Made by a program: the position numbers and the translations under genes
The notes under the pieces: generated by a model
The model's input: the letters and a program-made list of their open reading frames with translations, nothing else
Database searches by the model: none
Told to the model about the DNA's origin: nothing
DNA from: Streptomyces coelicoflavus
GTDB taxonomy: Bacteria > Actinomycetota > Actinomycetes > Streptomycetales > Streptomycetaceae
Reading direction: 5' to 3'
Length of the DNA: 64,000 bases
Assembly: GCF_003112555.1 (NCBI RefSeq)
Contig: NZ_BEWB01000003.1
Span: forward strand, 1 to 64,000
Part shown: piece by piece, positions 34,657 to 42,875 of the stretch
How the letters are laid out: each line of letters begins with the position of its first letter
How positions within the stretch are numbered: position 1 is the first letter of the stretch

Positions 34657-35511
34657 TCAGCCGAGGCACAGCCCCAACAGGCAGACCTCCGTCGGCGAGG
34701 TCGAGATCAGCGCGGGGGACGTCGGGGACGTGTCCGACGCCCCGCCGTCGGCGGTCGAGGGGGCCGGCGTCCGCCCGGCCGTCGAGTCGGAACGGCCGGA
34801 GCCCGAATCGGCGGAGCCCGAACCGGCGGTGGACGTGTCGGCGGGGGGCGTGTCGGCGGGGGACGTGTCGGTGCTCGGCGGCTGCGGGAGCGTCGGTGTC
34901 GCGGGTGGCGGGGAGGACGCGGTGGTCCGCGGCGGGGTGGCGGGCGCCGTGCGGGACGCTTCTGCGACGGACTGATGGCGCGGGGCGCCGACCGCCGACG
35001 ACTGCGACTGCGACTGCTCGTGCCGCTGCTCGTACGGCTGGGCAGGGGTGCGGGACGACCTGTGGGTGTCCTCGGGGGTGGTCGGCGCGGGCACCGGGCG
35101 GTCCCGCTCGGTTATCTCCTCGTCCGCGACGCCCATGCTCCGGTGGTCCGGAGCCGTGGTCGCCTGCGCCCGGTCGCCGGACTGCCGGTCCATCGTGGCG
35201 AGGGACAGCCCGCCACCGACGAGCGCCACGGCACTCGCGACCACCGCCCGGCGCTTGTTCTTCTTCCAGCGGGTCAACTGGCGCCGGCGCGCCGCCCGCC
35301 CCTGCTGCCGCGCGGGCGGCAGCTCCGCGACATCGGCTGCCGGGGTGTCCGTCGGCACCGGGGCCGGGCCCGGTGCCGGGAGTGCCGGGACGGTGTCCGC
35401 GTCACGGTCACCGACGGTGACGTGCGGGGCGATGTCCGGGGCGTAGGCGCCGCACCCGGGGCACACCAGGGCACCGTTGAGATGCCGACGGCACGAGGAG
35501 CAGTAATCCAT
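34657..35511 (-). CDS. SCO2400-like zinc-ribbon membrane protein
   Basis: A 284-residue protein. The N terminus MDYCSSCRRHLNGALVCPGC has two Cys-x2-Cys knuckles of a zinc ribbon. A basic stretch (RRRQLTRWKKNKRR, about 75-88) precedes a membrane helix (AVVASAVALVGGGLSLA, about 89-105). The remaining 170 residues are Ser/Thr/Pro-rich and disordered, ending in a short hydrophobic tail with two Cys (EVCLLGLCLG). This is a Streptomyces-specific family, known by the name SCO2400, of unknown role. ATG 35511. The first part is in the cytosol, the long tail likely outside. Confidence 0.8.
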   Translation of the reverse strand: MDYCSSCRRHLNGALVCPGCGAYAPDIAPHVTVGDRDADTVPALPAPGPAPVPTDTPAADVAELPPARQQGRAARRRQLTRWKKNKRRAVVASAVALVGGGLSLATMDRQSGDRAQATTAPDHRSMGVADEEITERDRPVPAPTTPEDTHRSSRTPAQPYEQRHEQSQSQSSAVGAPRHQSVAEASRTAPATPPRTTASSPPPATPTLPQPPSTDTSPADTPPADTSTAGSGSADSGSGRSDSTAGRTPAPSTADGGASDTSPTSPALISTSPTEVCLLGLCLG

Positions 35512-35752
35512 CTGCTGGCTTCCGGTCTTCCTGGTTCGACTGTGCCGTTGGCCCGCCCGGGCCGCGGCCTGATCACATCCGCGCAGGGGATCGAACGGCC
35601 AGTCAGGCTAACGGGGCCCAGGACAGGCAGTGCGCAGCCCGTGTGACGTTCCTGCGTGGATTTCATGGGCAGGGCGGGACGGGCGAAAACCGCGCACCGA
35701 ACCCGCCCACAACGACACGCCGCGCTCGCCGGTGAAAAGGGGAGATCCGCTG

Positions 35753-36106
35753 TCAGGCCCGGTTGAGCCGGGCGGATATCCCGTGACCGATCACCAAATA
35801 TATGACCGCCGGGAGGCCGTAATTGAGGAGGACGCGAAGACCCTCCGTGTCCATCGTGAAAATGTCCTGCGACCACCAGGCCAGCCAGTCCGCCGTTCCC
35901 CGCACGAACTCGACGAACACGTTCGCCCGGTTCGCGTCCAGCAGGAACAGAAGGATCCACAGGCCCAGCAGGCCCGCCGCGATGTCGGCGACCGTGCAGA
36001 CGGCGAGGGCCGTGCGCCGGGTGGCGGCCTGCCGTCGCACGGCCGGGCCGGGGCCCGTCGGCCGGTCGTACGTCTGATGTCCGGGAGCGGGGTCGAAGTT
36101 GCTCAC
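35753..36106 (-). CDS. membrane protein of unknown function
   Basis: A 117-residue protein with two clear membrane helices (about 31-55, ALAVCTVADIAAGLLGLWILL; about 88-108, LLNYGLPAVIYLVIGHGISA) and a polar N terminus that contains a His/Tyr-rich HQTYDRP. It resembles small Streptomyces membrane proteins but I cannot name a family. Start ATG 36106. It is unlinked to the SCO2400-like gene by a 240-bp gap with no gene. Confidence 0.65.
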   Translation of the reverse strand: MSNFDPAPGHQTYDRPTGPGPAVRRQAATRRTALAVCTVADIAAGLLGLWILLFLLDANRANVFVEFVRGTADWLAWWSQDIFTMDTEGLRVLLNYGLPAVIYLVIGHGISARLNRA

Positions 36107-36512
36107 AGGGAATCCGATCTGACGTGATGCCGTGTCGGAGCGCCGAATCCAGGTCAGGAATGGAAACCCGGGCCGCCGCCCACCTCTTCCTACGTACGCC
36201 TGCTTCAGCGCCCTGCGGACCCTTTCGCGTTACACCACCGCCGGATCGGCACAAAAAATGGCAGTTGTTACGGACGCTTTCCCACCTGGACCGGCTCGCC
36301 CCGGCCGCCGGAATTTTTTGTGCGCGACGTGTAAGCGATTCGAGAAGACGGCGAGCAGGCACCGCCATGACCACTGACCCGCGGGATCCGCGCCCGCCGG
36401 CGACGTCAGTGGGGGTGGGCCGGCTCCAGGACCCGGTGCTGCCGGACAGCCCCTTCCCGCTGGTCACGGTCAGTAGCGACGGCGCCCTTCGACAACCCGC
36501 ATGCCGGTCCGG
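36107..36512. other. gene-free stretch with atypical composition
   Basis: About 405 bp with more A/T than its neighbours in 36220-36330, including AAAAAATGG and GGAATTTTTTG. Open frames on either strand have no family resemblance and no good ribosome-binding site; one begins at ATG 36367 but runs antisense into the EthD gene. I call no gene. Confidence 0.45.
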
Positions 36513-36848
36513 TCAGATGACCTCCTTCTCCTCGGTGACCATCACGGCCACTGAGCCCATGTCGATGAAGCGTGCTTCGTCGGGGTTGACCAGCGTCCGG
36601 TAGTTGTCGGAGGCGAAGAAGGCGTCGTGGCCCTCCCAGTCCTCGAACCAGATCTCCGTCAGGCCGTCATAGGCCCGGGGCGGGTAGTTCTCGGCGGGGA
36701 CCGGGTGCGACACGACGTATTTGCGCACGTGGCGCTCCGCCTCCGGGATGGAGGTGAACAGCGGCGCGTGCCGATTCCGGTGGTGGTCGACGAAACGCTC
36801 GTACGACATTCCCTCGGCGCGGTTGATCATGAAGATGAGCTTCAGCAT
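36513..36848 (-). CDS. EthD-domain protein
   Basis: A 111-residue protein with the EthD/dimeric alpha-beta-barrel fold. MLKLIFMINRAEGMSYERFV starts the first strand and helix, HHRNRHAPLF carries the typical conserved His-x3-His-Ala-Pro pattern, and YDGLTEIWFEDWEGHDAFFA is the second half. The namesake is a subunit needed for ether degradation in Rhodococcus; many members handle small aromatic or polyketide-like compounds. It is divergent from a short MerR gene with a stretched MerR-type promoter in between, implying induction by a small molecule. Confidence 0.82.
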   Translation of the reverse strand: MLKLIFMINRAEGMSYERFVDHHRNRHAPLFTSIPEAERHVRKYVVSHPVPAENYPPRAYDGLTEIWFEDWEGHDAFFASDNYRTLVNPDEARFIDMGSVAVMVTEEKEVI

Positions 36849-36854
36849 GGCGTT

Positions 36855-36886
36855 AACCTAAACGCTCACATCGATGTCAGGGTCAA
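36855..36886 (-). promoter_or_regulatory. MerR-type promoter of the EthD gene
   Basis: On the minus strand TTGACC (36886-36881) and TAGGTT (36860-36855) are separated by 20 bp, too long for direct use by sigma-70-type polymerase and typical of MerR control. Between them lies a near-perfect dyad centred on ACATCGATGT (36868-36877). The -10 is only a few bases from the EthD start codon, implying a very short leader. Confidence 0.72.
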
Positions 36887-36915
36887 GCGAAGCAGGAGCA
36901 CGGGAGGGGTTCGGC

Positions 36916-37290
36916 ATGCGGATCGGCGAATTGTCCGCCCGGACGGGAGCCAGCCGCCGGTCGCTGCGCTACTACGAGGAGCAGGGCCTGCTCGTCAGCT
37001 CCCGCTCGCCCGGCGGACAGCGTCACTACGAAGACGAGCACGTCCAACGGGTGCGCCTGGTCCAGGCGTTCCTGGCGGCGGGCGTGCCCAGCGGCACCCT
37101 CGTCGAGATGGTGCCCTGCATGGCCGAGCCGAGCGAGGGCAGGGCGCGGCAGGCACTGGAGATCATGGACCGCGAGCGAGCCCGGCTGTCCGAGGACATC
37201 GACGGCCTCGTCGCCGCCAGGGACGCGCTGGACCGGCTCATCGAGGACAACCGCGCATACCTGACACGGTCGGCGGACCGCGAGGTGTGA
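36916..37290 (+). CDS. MerR family transcriptional regulator
   Basis: A 124-residue MerR protein. MRIGELSARTGASRRSLRYY (1-20) then EEQGLLVSSRSPGGQRHY form the winged helix; a dimerisation helix with RARQALEIMDRERARLSEDI follows. It lacks the C-terminal Cys of metal sensors, so a small organic signal is more likely. ATG 36916 has GGGAGGGG upstream. It should bind the dyad between itself and the EthD gene. Confidence 0.87.
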   Translation: MRIGELSARTGASRRSLRYYEEQGLLVSSRSPGGQRHYEDEHVQRVRLVQAFLAAGVPSGTLVEMVPCMAEPSEGRARQALEIMDRERARLSEDIDGLVAARDALDRLIEDNRAYLTRSADREV

Positions 37291-37309
37291 ACTGGTCTGA
37301 ACGCCGCAC

Positions 37310-37354
37310 GAAAAGCGACAGCGCCCGACTCGACCGAAGCCGAATCAGGCGCTG
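37310..37354 (-). terminator. terminator downstream of tRNA-Lys
   Basis: Imperfect stem of about 14 bp (outer arms CAGCGCC 37319-37325 and GGCGCTG 37348-37354) followed on the minus strand by TCGCTTTT. It also lies at the end of the rightward MerR gene. Confidence 0.6.
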
Positions 37355-37393
37355 CACGGCAGATCAGAGGGATCGTCCTCCGTCTGCGACGGG

Positions 37394-37466
37394 TAGGCCC
37401 TGTGGGACTCGAACCCACAACCAATGGATTAAAAGTCCACTGCTCTGCCAATTGAGCTAAGGGCCC
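37394..37466 (-). tRNA. tRNA-Lys (TTT)
   Basis: A 73-nt cloverleaf on the minus strand: acceptor GGGCCCT pairs with AGGGCCT, D-arm TAGCTCAATTGGCAGAGCA, anticodon loop CTTTTAA (TTT), T-arm GTGGGTTCGAGTCCCAC. CCA not encoded. It reads away from the permease gene. Confidence 0.95.
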
Positions 37467-37587
37467 AGGCGGTGTGTCGCGCGGTGCTGCGTGATGTTGC
37501 CACACCGAGCATAGCCCGCCGCGGCCGGGACGCCGATCGGGTATCGGGGTCACGGCCGCGTCGGAGGGCGGCGGGAACAGGACCGGA

Positions 37588-39123
37588 CTACGGGTCCACC
37601 GGCTCGGGCGCGTTCGCCCGGGAGGCCGCGCGGGCGCGGGTGCGTTCATGGTCGGGGTTGAGGAACCAGTGCCGGGCCGAGGCGAGCCACCAGGTGGCGG
37701 CGAAGCCCAGGACGACCAGGACGGCGATCGGCGCGTAGTTGAAGGTCTCCCAGGTGACCGGGGAGACCTGGGGCAGCATGAACAGGACCGTGATGACGCC
37801 GACCCACGTCACCGCGATCACGCCGATCACCTGCGACCAGCGGCCCAGGTGCCACGGCCCGCGTTCGAAGGCGGCGCCCTTGCGGACACGGAGGAGGGTC
37901 GGGATGACGTACGCGATGTAGAGGCCGATGACCGCGATGGACGTCACGGCGGCGTACGCGGTGACGTTGATGAGGTACGGGAGGCCGAGGACCAGCGCGG
38001 CCAGTGCCGCCAGCCAGACCGCCGCCACCGGCGTGCGGGTGCGCGGGTTCACCGAGTGCCAGATGTGGGAGTACGGGAGGGCGCCGTCCCGTGAGAAGGC
38101 GTAGATCATGCGGCTGTTGGCCGTCACCGACGCCATGCCGCAGAAGAGCTGGGCCCCGATGACGACGAGGAGCAGCAGCTTGCCCGCCGTCGCGCCGAGG
38201 GCGTCGAGGAGGATCTGCGCGGGCGGCGCACCGGTCGGGGACGTCAGGGCGCCTTCGTAGGACTGGATGGCGAAGGTGAAGCCGAGCAGGAGGACGAAGC
38301 CGGCGATCCAGGAGGTCCAGATGGAACGGACGATGCCCTTCGGGCCGGCCGTGGACGCGTCGTGGGTCTCCTCCGTCATGTGGGCGGAGGCGTCGTAGCC
38401 GGTGAAGGTGTACTGGGCCATCAGGAGACCGATGAGGACGACGTACACCCCGCTGCCCCAGCCCGTGTTGTTCACGAACTCGCCGAAGACGAAGGACGCC
38501 GACTGGTGCCGGTCCGGCGCGAAGGTCAGCGCGCCGACGATCACCGCGACGCCCAGGACGTGCCACCACACGCTCACGCTGTTCAGCAGGCCGACGATGC
38601 GGACGCCGAAGGTGTTGAGGAGGCCGTGGAGGATCAGGATCGCGGCGAAGAGGAGGATCGTGCGGCCCGGGGTCACCTCGAAGTCGAACTGGAGGTTCAG
38701 GTAGGCGCCCAGGAAGGACGCGGCGCCGAAGTCGATGCCGGCGGTGACCGCGACCTGGCCCAGCACGTTGAACCAGCCCGTGAACCAGGCCCAGGCCGCC
38801 GCCGTGCGCGGGGGAGCCAGGCGGTGCGCCCAGAAGTAGAGGCCCGCCGAGGTCGGGTACGCCGAGCAGATCTCGGCCATCGCCAGGCCGACGAAGAGCG
38901 TCATCAGGCCGACGGCGACCCAGCCCCAGGTGATGACGGCGGGGCCGCCCGTGTTCATGCCGAAGAGGTAGAGCGTCAGGCAGCCCGACAGGACCGAGAT
39001 GATCGTGAAGGAGACCGCGTAGTTGGAGAACGCCGACATGCGGCGGGCCAGAACCTGGGTGTAGCCGAGCTGGGCCAGCCGTTCCTCGTCCGACAGCCCA
39101 CTCGCCTTGGCGTCATCTGTCAT
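37588..39123 (-). CDS. amino acid permease, APC family
   Basis: A 511-residue transporter with 12 membrane helices. The N terminus SGLSDEERLAQLGYTQVLAR followed by MSAFSNYAVSFTIISVLSGC is typical of the APC (GABA/choline/amino-acid permease) branch; GLAMAEICSAYPTSAGLYFW is the conserved helix-3 motif. It probably takes up an amino acid or amine with protons at the cytoplasmic membrane. ATG 39123 is chosen because the preceding 32 codons are not conserved-looking. Its left end neighbours tRNA-Lys. Confidence 0.9.
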   Translation of the reverse strand: MTDDAKASGLSDEERLAQLGYTQVLARRMSAFSNYAVSFTIISVLSGCLTLYLFGMNTGGPAVITWGWVAVGLMTLFVGLAMAEICSAYPTSAGLYFWAHRLAPPRTAAAWAWFTGWFNVLGQVAVTAGIDFGAASFLGAYLNLQFDFEVTPGRTILLFAAILILHGLLNTFGVRIVGLLNSVSVWWHVLGVAVIVGALTFAPDRHQSASFVFGEFVNNTGWGSGVYVVLIGLLMAQYTFTGYDASAHMTEETHDASTAGPKGIVRSIWTSWIAGFVLLLGFTFAIQSYEGALTSPTGAPPAQILLDALGATAGKLLLLVVIGAQLFCGMASVTANSRMIYAFSRDGALPYSHIWHSVNPRTRTPVAAVWLAALAALVLGLPYLINVTAYAAVTSIAVIGLYIAYVIPTLLRVRKGAAFERGPWHLGRWSQVIGVIAVTWVGVITVLFMLPQVSPVTWETFNYAPIAVLVVLGFAATWWLASARHWFLNPDHERTRARAASRANAPEPVDP

Positions 39124-39201
39124 GCCCCCAGCAATTCCCTTGCGGTGAGCGTGACATGCGTCACTCCGTGGACTTCGTGGCCGAAACCGGACCGCAACGC
39201 G

Positions 39202-39248
39202 AAGCGCCGTGGCCTCCACCCGGTCGTCGGGTGGAGGCCACGGCGCTT
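39202..39248. terminator. 21-bp perfect hairpin between permease and helicase genes
   Basis: Arms 39202-39222 and 39228-39248 are exact complements around a 5-base loop. It lies 17 bp beyond the helicase stop on the minus strand. There is no T-run, but such GC-rich hairpins serve as terminators in Streptomyces. Confidence 0.75.
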
Positions 39249-39264
39249 CTCAGACGTTCAGGCG

Positions 39265-41469
39265 TCAGCCGTTGCGCTTCCAGCGCGGCTTGTCGTCACG
39301 GCGGCCGAAGGACGAACCTCGGTGGTCGCCCCGGTGGTCGTCGCGGCGGCCGTACGGGCGGTCGTGGCCGCCGGAGCGGAAGCCGGGACGGTCGCCCTGG
39401 CGGTCGCGGTTGAACGGACGGTCGCTGCCACGGTGTCCACCGCGGTCGTCACGGCGGTCGAACGAGCGGCCACCCCGGTCGTCACGGCGCTCGAAGGAAC
39501 GGCCACCGCGGTCACCGCGGTCGTCGCGACGCTCGAAGGAACGGCCGCCACGGTCGTCACGGCGGTCGTCGCGGCGGAAGCCACCGCGGTCACCCCGGTC
39601 GTCACGGCGCTCGAAGGAACGCCCACCGCGGTCACCCCGGTCGTCACGGCGGAAGCCACCGCGGTCACCCCGGTCGTCACGGCGCTCGAAGGAACGGCCA
39701 CCGCGGTCACCGCGGTCGTCGCGACGCTCGAAGGAACGGCCGCCACGGTCGTCACGGCGGAAGCCACCGCGGTCACCCCGGTCGTCACGACGCTCGAAGG
39801 AACGCCCACCACGGTCACCCCGGTCGCCGCGGTCGTACGAGCGCTCGCCCCGGTCACCCCGGTCGGCGAAGCGGTCGCGGCCGTGGCCGCCGGTGCGCTC
39901 CGCGCGCTCCGTCTTCTCGACGTCCCGGGCGCCGGACTGCTGGGGCAGCGAGACCTCGGCCTCGGTCGCGGCGGCGGCCACCTCGGCCAGGACCGTCTCC
40001 GGGTCCTCGCCGCGCTCCCGCGCGACCCTGGCGACCAGGCGGTCGGCCTCCTCGCGCAGCTCGGTGGCACGGCGCTGGGCCCGCTCCAGCTCCTTGGTGA
40101 GCTGGCCGACCTCGCGCTCGGCCTGCTGCGCCGCGTTGCCCGCGGACTCGGCCTGGACCTCGGTCATCGACCGGGCGCCGGTGATCTCGGCGACCTCCGG
40201 GTCGAAGGCGGCGCCGCCCTGGATGATGTGGCGCGTGGCGTCGACGCCCGCGTCCTCCATCAGCCGGAAGATCTGGCGGCGCTGGTGCGGCAGGGAGAGG
40301 GAGACGACGGTGCCGGTGCGGCCCGCGCGCGCCGTACGGCCGGCGCGGTGCAGGTAGTCCTTGTGGTCGCCGGCCGGGTCCACGTTCAGGACCAGGTCGA
40401 TGCCGTCGACGTGGATGCCGCGGGCGGCGACGTCGGTGGCGACCAGGACGTTGACGTAGCCGTCCTTGAAGTCGGCCAGCGTGCGGGTGCGCGCGCCCTG
40501 GGTCATGCCGCCGTGCAGCGCGTCCGCCTTGGCACCGGCGTCGCGCAGCTGCTCGGCGACGCGGTCGGCGCCCAGCTGGGTGCGGACGAAGATGATGGTG
40601 CGGCCCTTGCGGGAGGCGATGGCCGCGGTGACCGGCGCCTTGTCCTTGGGCTTCACGACCAGGATGTGGTGCGACATGGTCGTCACCGCGCCCTGGGCCG
40701 CGTCCACCTCGTGCAGGGCCGGGTCCTTGAGGTACCGGTCGACGAGGGTCTTGATCTCGTTCTCCATCGTGGCGGAGAAGAGCATCCGCTGGCCGCCGGC
40801 CGGGACCTGGTCGAGCAGCTCGGTGACCTCGGGCAGGAAGCCCAGGTCGGACATCTGGTCGGCCTCGTCGAGGACCGCGATCTGCACGTTCTCCAGGGAG
40901 CAGGCGCCGCGGTTGATGATGTCGCGCAGCCGGCCCGGGGTGGCGACCAGGATGTCGACGCCGCGCTCCAGGGCGTAGATCTGGTTGCCCATCGAGGTAC
41001 CGCCGCAGACGACCTTCATCTTCAGGCCCATGACGTCGCCGTACGGCTGGAGCGCGTCGGCCACCTGCATGGCCAGCTCGCGGGTCGGGGTGAGGATGAC
41101 GGCGCGGGGCTTGTGCTTCTCGGTGCGGCCGCCGGCCAGCGTGGCCAGGGTCGGCAGACCGAAGGAGAGGGTCTTGCCGGAGCCGGTGCGGCCCCGGCCG
41201 AGGATGTCCTTGCCCGCCAGCGCGTCCGGGATGGTCGCGGCCTGGATCGGGAAGGGGGTGGTCACGCCGTTCTGCGCGAGCTTGCGCACGACGCCCTCGG
41301 GCAGACCGAGGTCGGCGAACGTGGGCTCGGGAGCCGCCTCGGGAGCCTCGACGGCCTCCGGGGACTCGGCGGTCGCGGAGGCGTCTACGGCCTCGACGGC
41401 CTCCGGCGCGCCCTCGGCGCCCTCGGCGTTTCCGGGCACGACGACGTGGTCAGTACTGGTCATGGACAT
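39265..41469 (-). CDS. DEAD-box RNA helicase with Arg/Asp/Gly repeat tail
   Basis: A protein of about 734 residues. After an Ala/Glu/Pro-rich N terminus comes the Q-motif TFADLGLPEGVVRKLAQNG, Walker A GRTGSGKTLSFGLP, VLDEADQMSDLGFLPEV with the DEAD box, FSATMENE, and the second domain with VATDVAARGIHVDGID and HRAGRTARAG. The last ~190 residues are a tandem repeat of the unit RDDRGDRGGRSFE with variations. Such helicases unwind structured RNA and act in ribosome assembly, mRNA decay and cold adaptation; the repeat tail likely binds RNA and promotes condensate formation. Two ATGs six bases apart (41469, 41463) are possible starts. Confidence 0.9.
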   Translation of the reverse strand: MSMTSTDHVVVPGNAEGAEGAPEAVEAVDASATAESPEAVEAPEAAPEPTFADLGLPEGVVRKLAQNGVTTPFPIQAATIPDALAGKDILGRGRTGSGKTLSFGLPTLATLAGGRTEKHKPRAVILTPTRELAMQVADALQPYGDVMGLKMKVVCGGTSMGNQIYALERGVDILVATPGRLRDIINRGACSLENVQIAVLDEADQMSDLGFLPEVTELLDQVPAGGQRMLFSATMENEIKTLVDRYLKDPALHEVDAAQGAVTTMSHHILVVKPKDKAPVTAAIASRKGRTIIFVRTQLGADRVAEQLRDAGAKADALHGGMTQGARTRTLADFKDGYVNVLVATDVAARGIHVDGIDLVLNVDPAGDHKDYLHRAGRTARAGRTGTVVSLSLPHQRRQIFRLMEDAGVDATRHIIQGGAAFDPEVAEITGARSMTEVQAESAGNAAQQAEREVGQLTKELERAQRRATELREEADRLVARVARERGEDPETVLAEVAAAATEAEVSLPQQSGARDVEKTERAERTGGHGRDRFADRGDRGERSYDRGDRGDRGGRSFERRDDRGDRGGFRRDDRGGRSFERRDDRGDRGGRSFERRDDRGDRGGFRRDDRGDRGGRSFERRDDRGDRGGFRRDDRRDDRGGRSFERRDDRGDRGGRSFERRDDRGGRSFDRRDDRGGHRGSDRPFNRDRQGDRPGFRSGGHDRPYGRRDDHRGDHRGSSFGRRDDKPRWKRNG
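39297..39850 (-). repeat. tandem repeat coding for the helicase tail
   Basis: The DNA repeats a unit of roughly 15 codons, visible on the plus strand as recurring CGGTCGTCACGGCG and GGTCACCCCGGTCGTC and GCTCGAAGGAAC blocks. The repeats are near-identical in places and so may change in number between strains. Confidence 0.8.
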
Positions 41470-41522
41470 GCGAATGCGAAACCTTCCGGAGTCTCTCGTC
41501 GGCACGCGCCCGTCAACTCCGT

Positions 41523-41534
41523 GAATCGCGATTC
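41523..41534. promoter_or_regulatory. perfect 12-bp palindrome upstream of helicase gene
   Basis: GAATCGCGATTC, 54 bp before the start codon of the helicase. Possible operator or the tip of a leader-RNA hairpin; no factor assigned. Confidence 0.4.
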
Positions 41535-41722
41535 GCAATACGACCGCCTCGATGCGGTCCACCACGGCAAGGGGAGAGTACGCGCCACACGGCGCGCTCT
41601 GCGGTGGCGCCGGGCAAATGGGATCAAACGATCTACCACCATACGCACCCCCCACCCCCGAAGGCAAACCGGCAGCACATGCCCAGGTCAGCGGCCTGTC
41701 ACCGCCCGGCTCGCCTCCCGTC

Positions 41723-42292
41723 CTACACCGGAGCGCCCGCCGCCGGCGCCGGTTCCCGTTGCTCGAGCTGGGTTCCCGGCGGCTCGTGCGCCGACGAGGA
41801 CGGCTCGGCCACCGTCGGTTCCGGCGTCGGCGAGGCGGGCGGCTCCTCGGGAGGCGTCGGCTCCGGCTCGGCCGGCCGGGTGGGCTCCGCCGGGGGCGTC
41901 CGGGTCGGCCCGGGGTCCTGGTCCCCGCCGTTCGGCGGCTGGTCCCCGGTCGGGCGTGCGGCCGGTGGCTCCGGGGCGGACGTGTCCTTCCCCTCGCCCT
42001 CCTCGCCGTCCTTCCCGTCGCCGTCCCCCTCGTCCGCGCCCTTCTCCTTGCCCCTGTCCTTGGCCTTCTTGCCCTTGCCGTGCTTCCCGTCGGCGGCCGC
42101 CGCGTCGTACCCGGCGTTCCCGCCGGAGACCTCGGGGCCGCCGTCCGGCACCTCGCCGCCCCGCTCCCCGGCGGAGTGCGACGGCCCGACGCTCCCGCCG
42201 GGCTCGTCGTCGCCGACGCTCATGCAGCCGGCGGCGGCGACGACGGCCATGGCCGTGGCGGCCAGACGGACGGGTACGAACAAGGGGCGCAC
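41723..42292 (-). CDS. lipoprotein with long disordered region
   Basis: A 189-residue protein. A short signal with VRLAATAMAVVAAAGC gives a lipobox, Cys at about residue 23. The mature part is made mainly of Gly, Lys, Glu, Asp and Pro with no folded domain: a Lys/Glu-rich block (GKGKKAKDRGKEKG) and a Pro/Thr/Glu-rich end. GTG 42292 is chosen because GGAGG lies nine bases upstream. Function unknown; surface-exposed spacer or wall-interacting lipoprotein. Confidence 0.72.
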   Translation of the reverse strand: MRPLFVPVRLAATAMAVVAAAGCMSVGDDEPGGSVGPSHSAGERGGEVPDGGPEVSGGNAGYDAAAADGKHGKGKKAKDRGKEKGADEGDGDGKDGEEGEGKDTSAPEPPAARPTGDQPPNGGDQDPGPTRTPPAEPTRPAEPEPTPPEEPPASPTPEPTVAEPSSSAHEPPGTQLEQREPAPAAGAPV

Positions 42293-42453
42293 GGGCGGCC
42301 ACCTCCGGGGGTCAAGGAGTCGCCGTGCCCAACTCCCGTCACCCACAAGAGGACACGCGTCCGGCGAGGCGTACTTGACCCGAGCGCGTCACCCGTACCC
42401 GAGGACGGGTCCCATCCCGCGTCAGCCGCCCGCGAGGACGGGCACCGCCCGCG

Positions 42454-42804
42454 TCACCCGTACCCGAGGGAGTGCAGCCGCGCGTCGTCGATCCCGAAGT
42501 GGTGGGCGATCTCGTGAACGACCGTCACCTCCGTCTCCGCGACGACGTCTTCACGGGTCTCGCAGTACCGCAGGGTCGGACCCCGGTAGATCGTGATCCG
42601 GTCCGGCAGCACGCCCGCGTACCACTCCCCGCGTTCCGTCAGCGGTGTCCCCTCGTACAGCCCGAGCAGCTCCGGGTCGTCCGCCGGTGGTTCGTCCTCG
42701 ACGAACACCGCGACGTTGTCCATCAGCCGCGTCAGCTCCGGCGGGATCCGGTCCAGGGCCTCGGCGACCAGTTCCTCGAACTCCTCGCGCGTCATCTCCA
42801 GCAC
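42454..42804 (-). CDS. small zinc metallopeptidase (minimal gluzincin-like family)
   Basis: A 116-residue protein with the short metallopeptidase pattern: MTREEFEELVAEALDRIPPE at the N terminus, YRGPTLRYC in the middle and TVVHEIAHHFGIDDARLHSL at the end. HEIAHH is the HExxH zinc site, and a downstream Asp/His completes it. The family is widespread in actinobacteria and has no defined substrate that I know. The start is taken at GTG 42804 (VLEMTREEF). It is divergent from the metallophosphoesterase gene. Confidence 0.85.
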   Translation of the reverse strand: MLEMTREEFEELVAEALDRIPPELTRLMDNVAVFVEDEPPADDPELLGLYEGTPLTERGEWYAGVLPDRITIYRGPTLRYCETREDVVAETEVTVVHEIAHHFGIDDARLHSLGYG

Positions 42805-42875
42805 AGGCCCATTGTCGGGTACGACCGTGGGGTACGACCCGCATATCCGCGACGGGCCACGGGCATACGGGACCA

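Noticed and set aside
36124..36603. Plus-strand gene beginning near ATG 36124 or 36367
   Set aside because: The frame runs antisense into the EthD gene, has no family match and no convincing ribosome-binding site.
39300..39850. Possible CRISPR array
   Set aside because: The repeats are tandem codon repeats of the helicase tail in one frame, with no spacer sequences and no cas genes.
38362..42378. 1,338-codon plus-strand frame across the permease, helicase and lipoprotein genes
   Set aside because: Spans three minus-strand genes and their gaps; a product of high G+C only.
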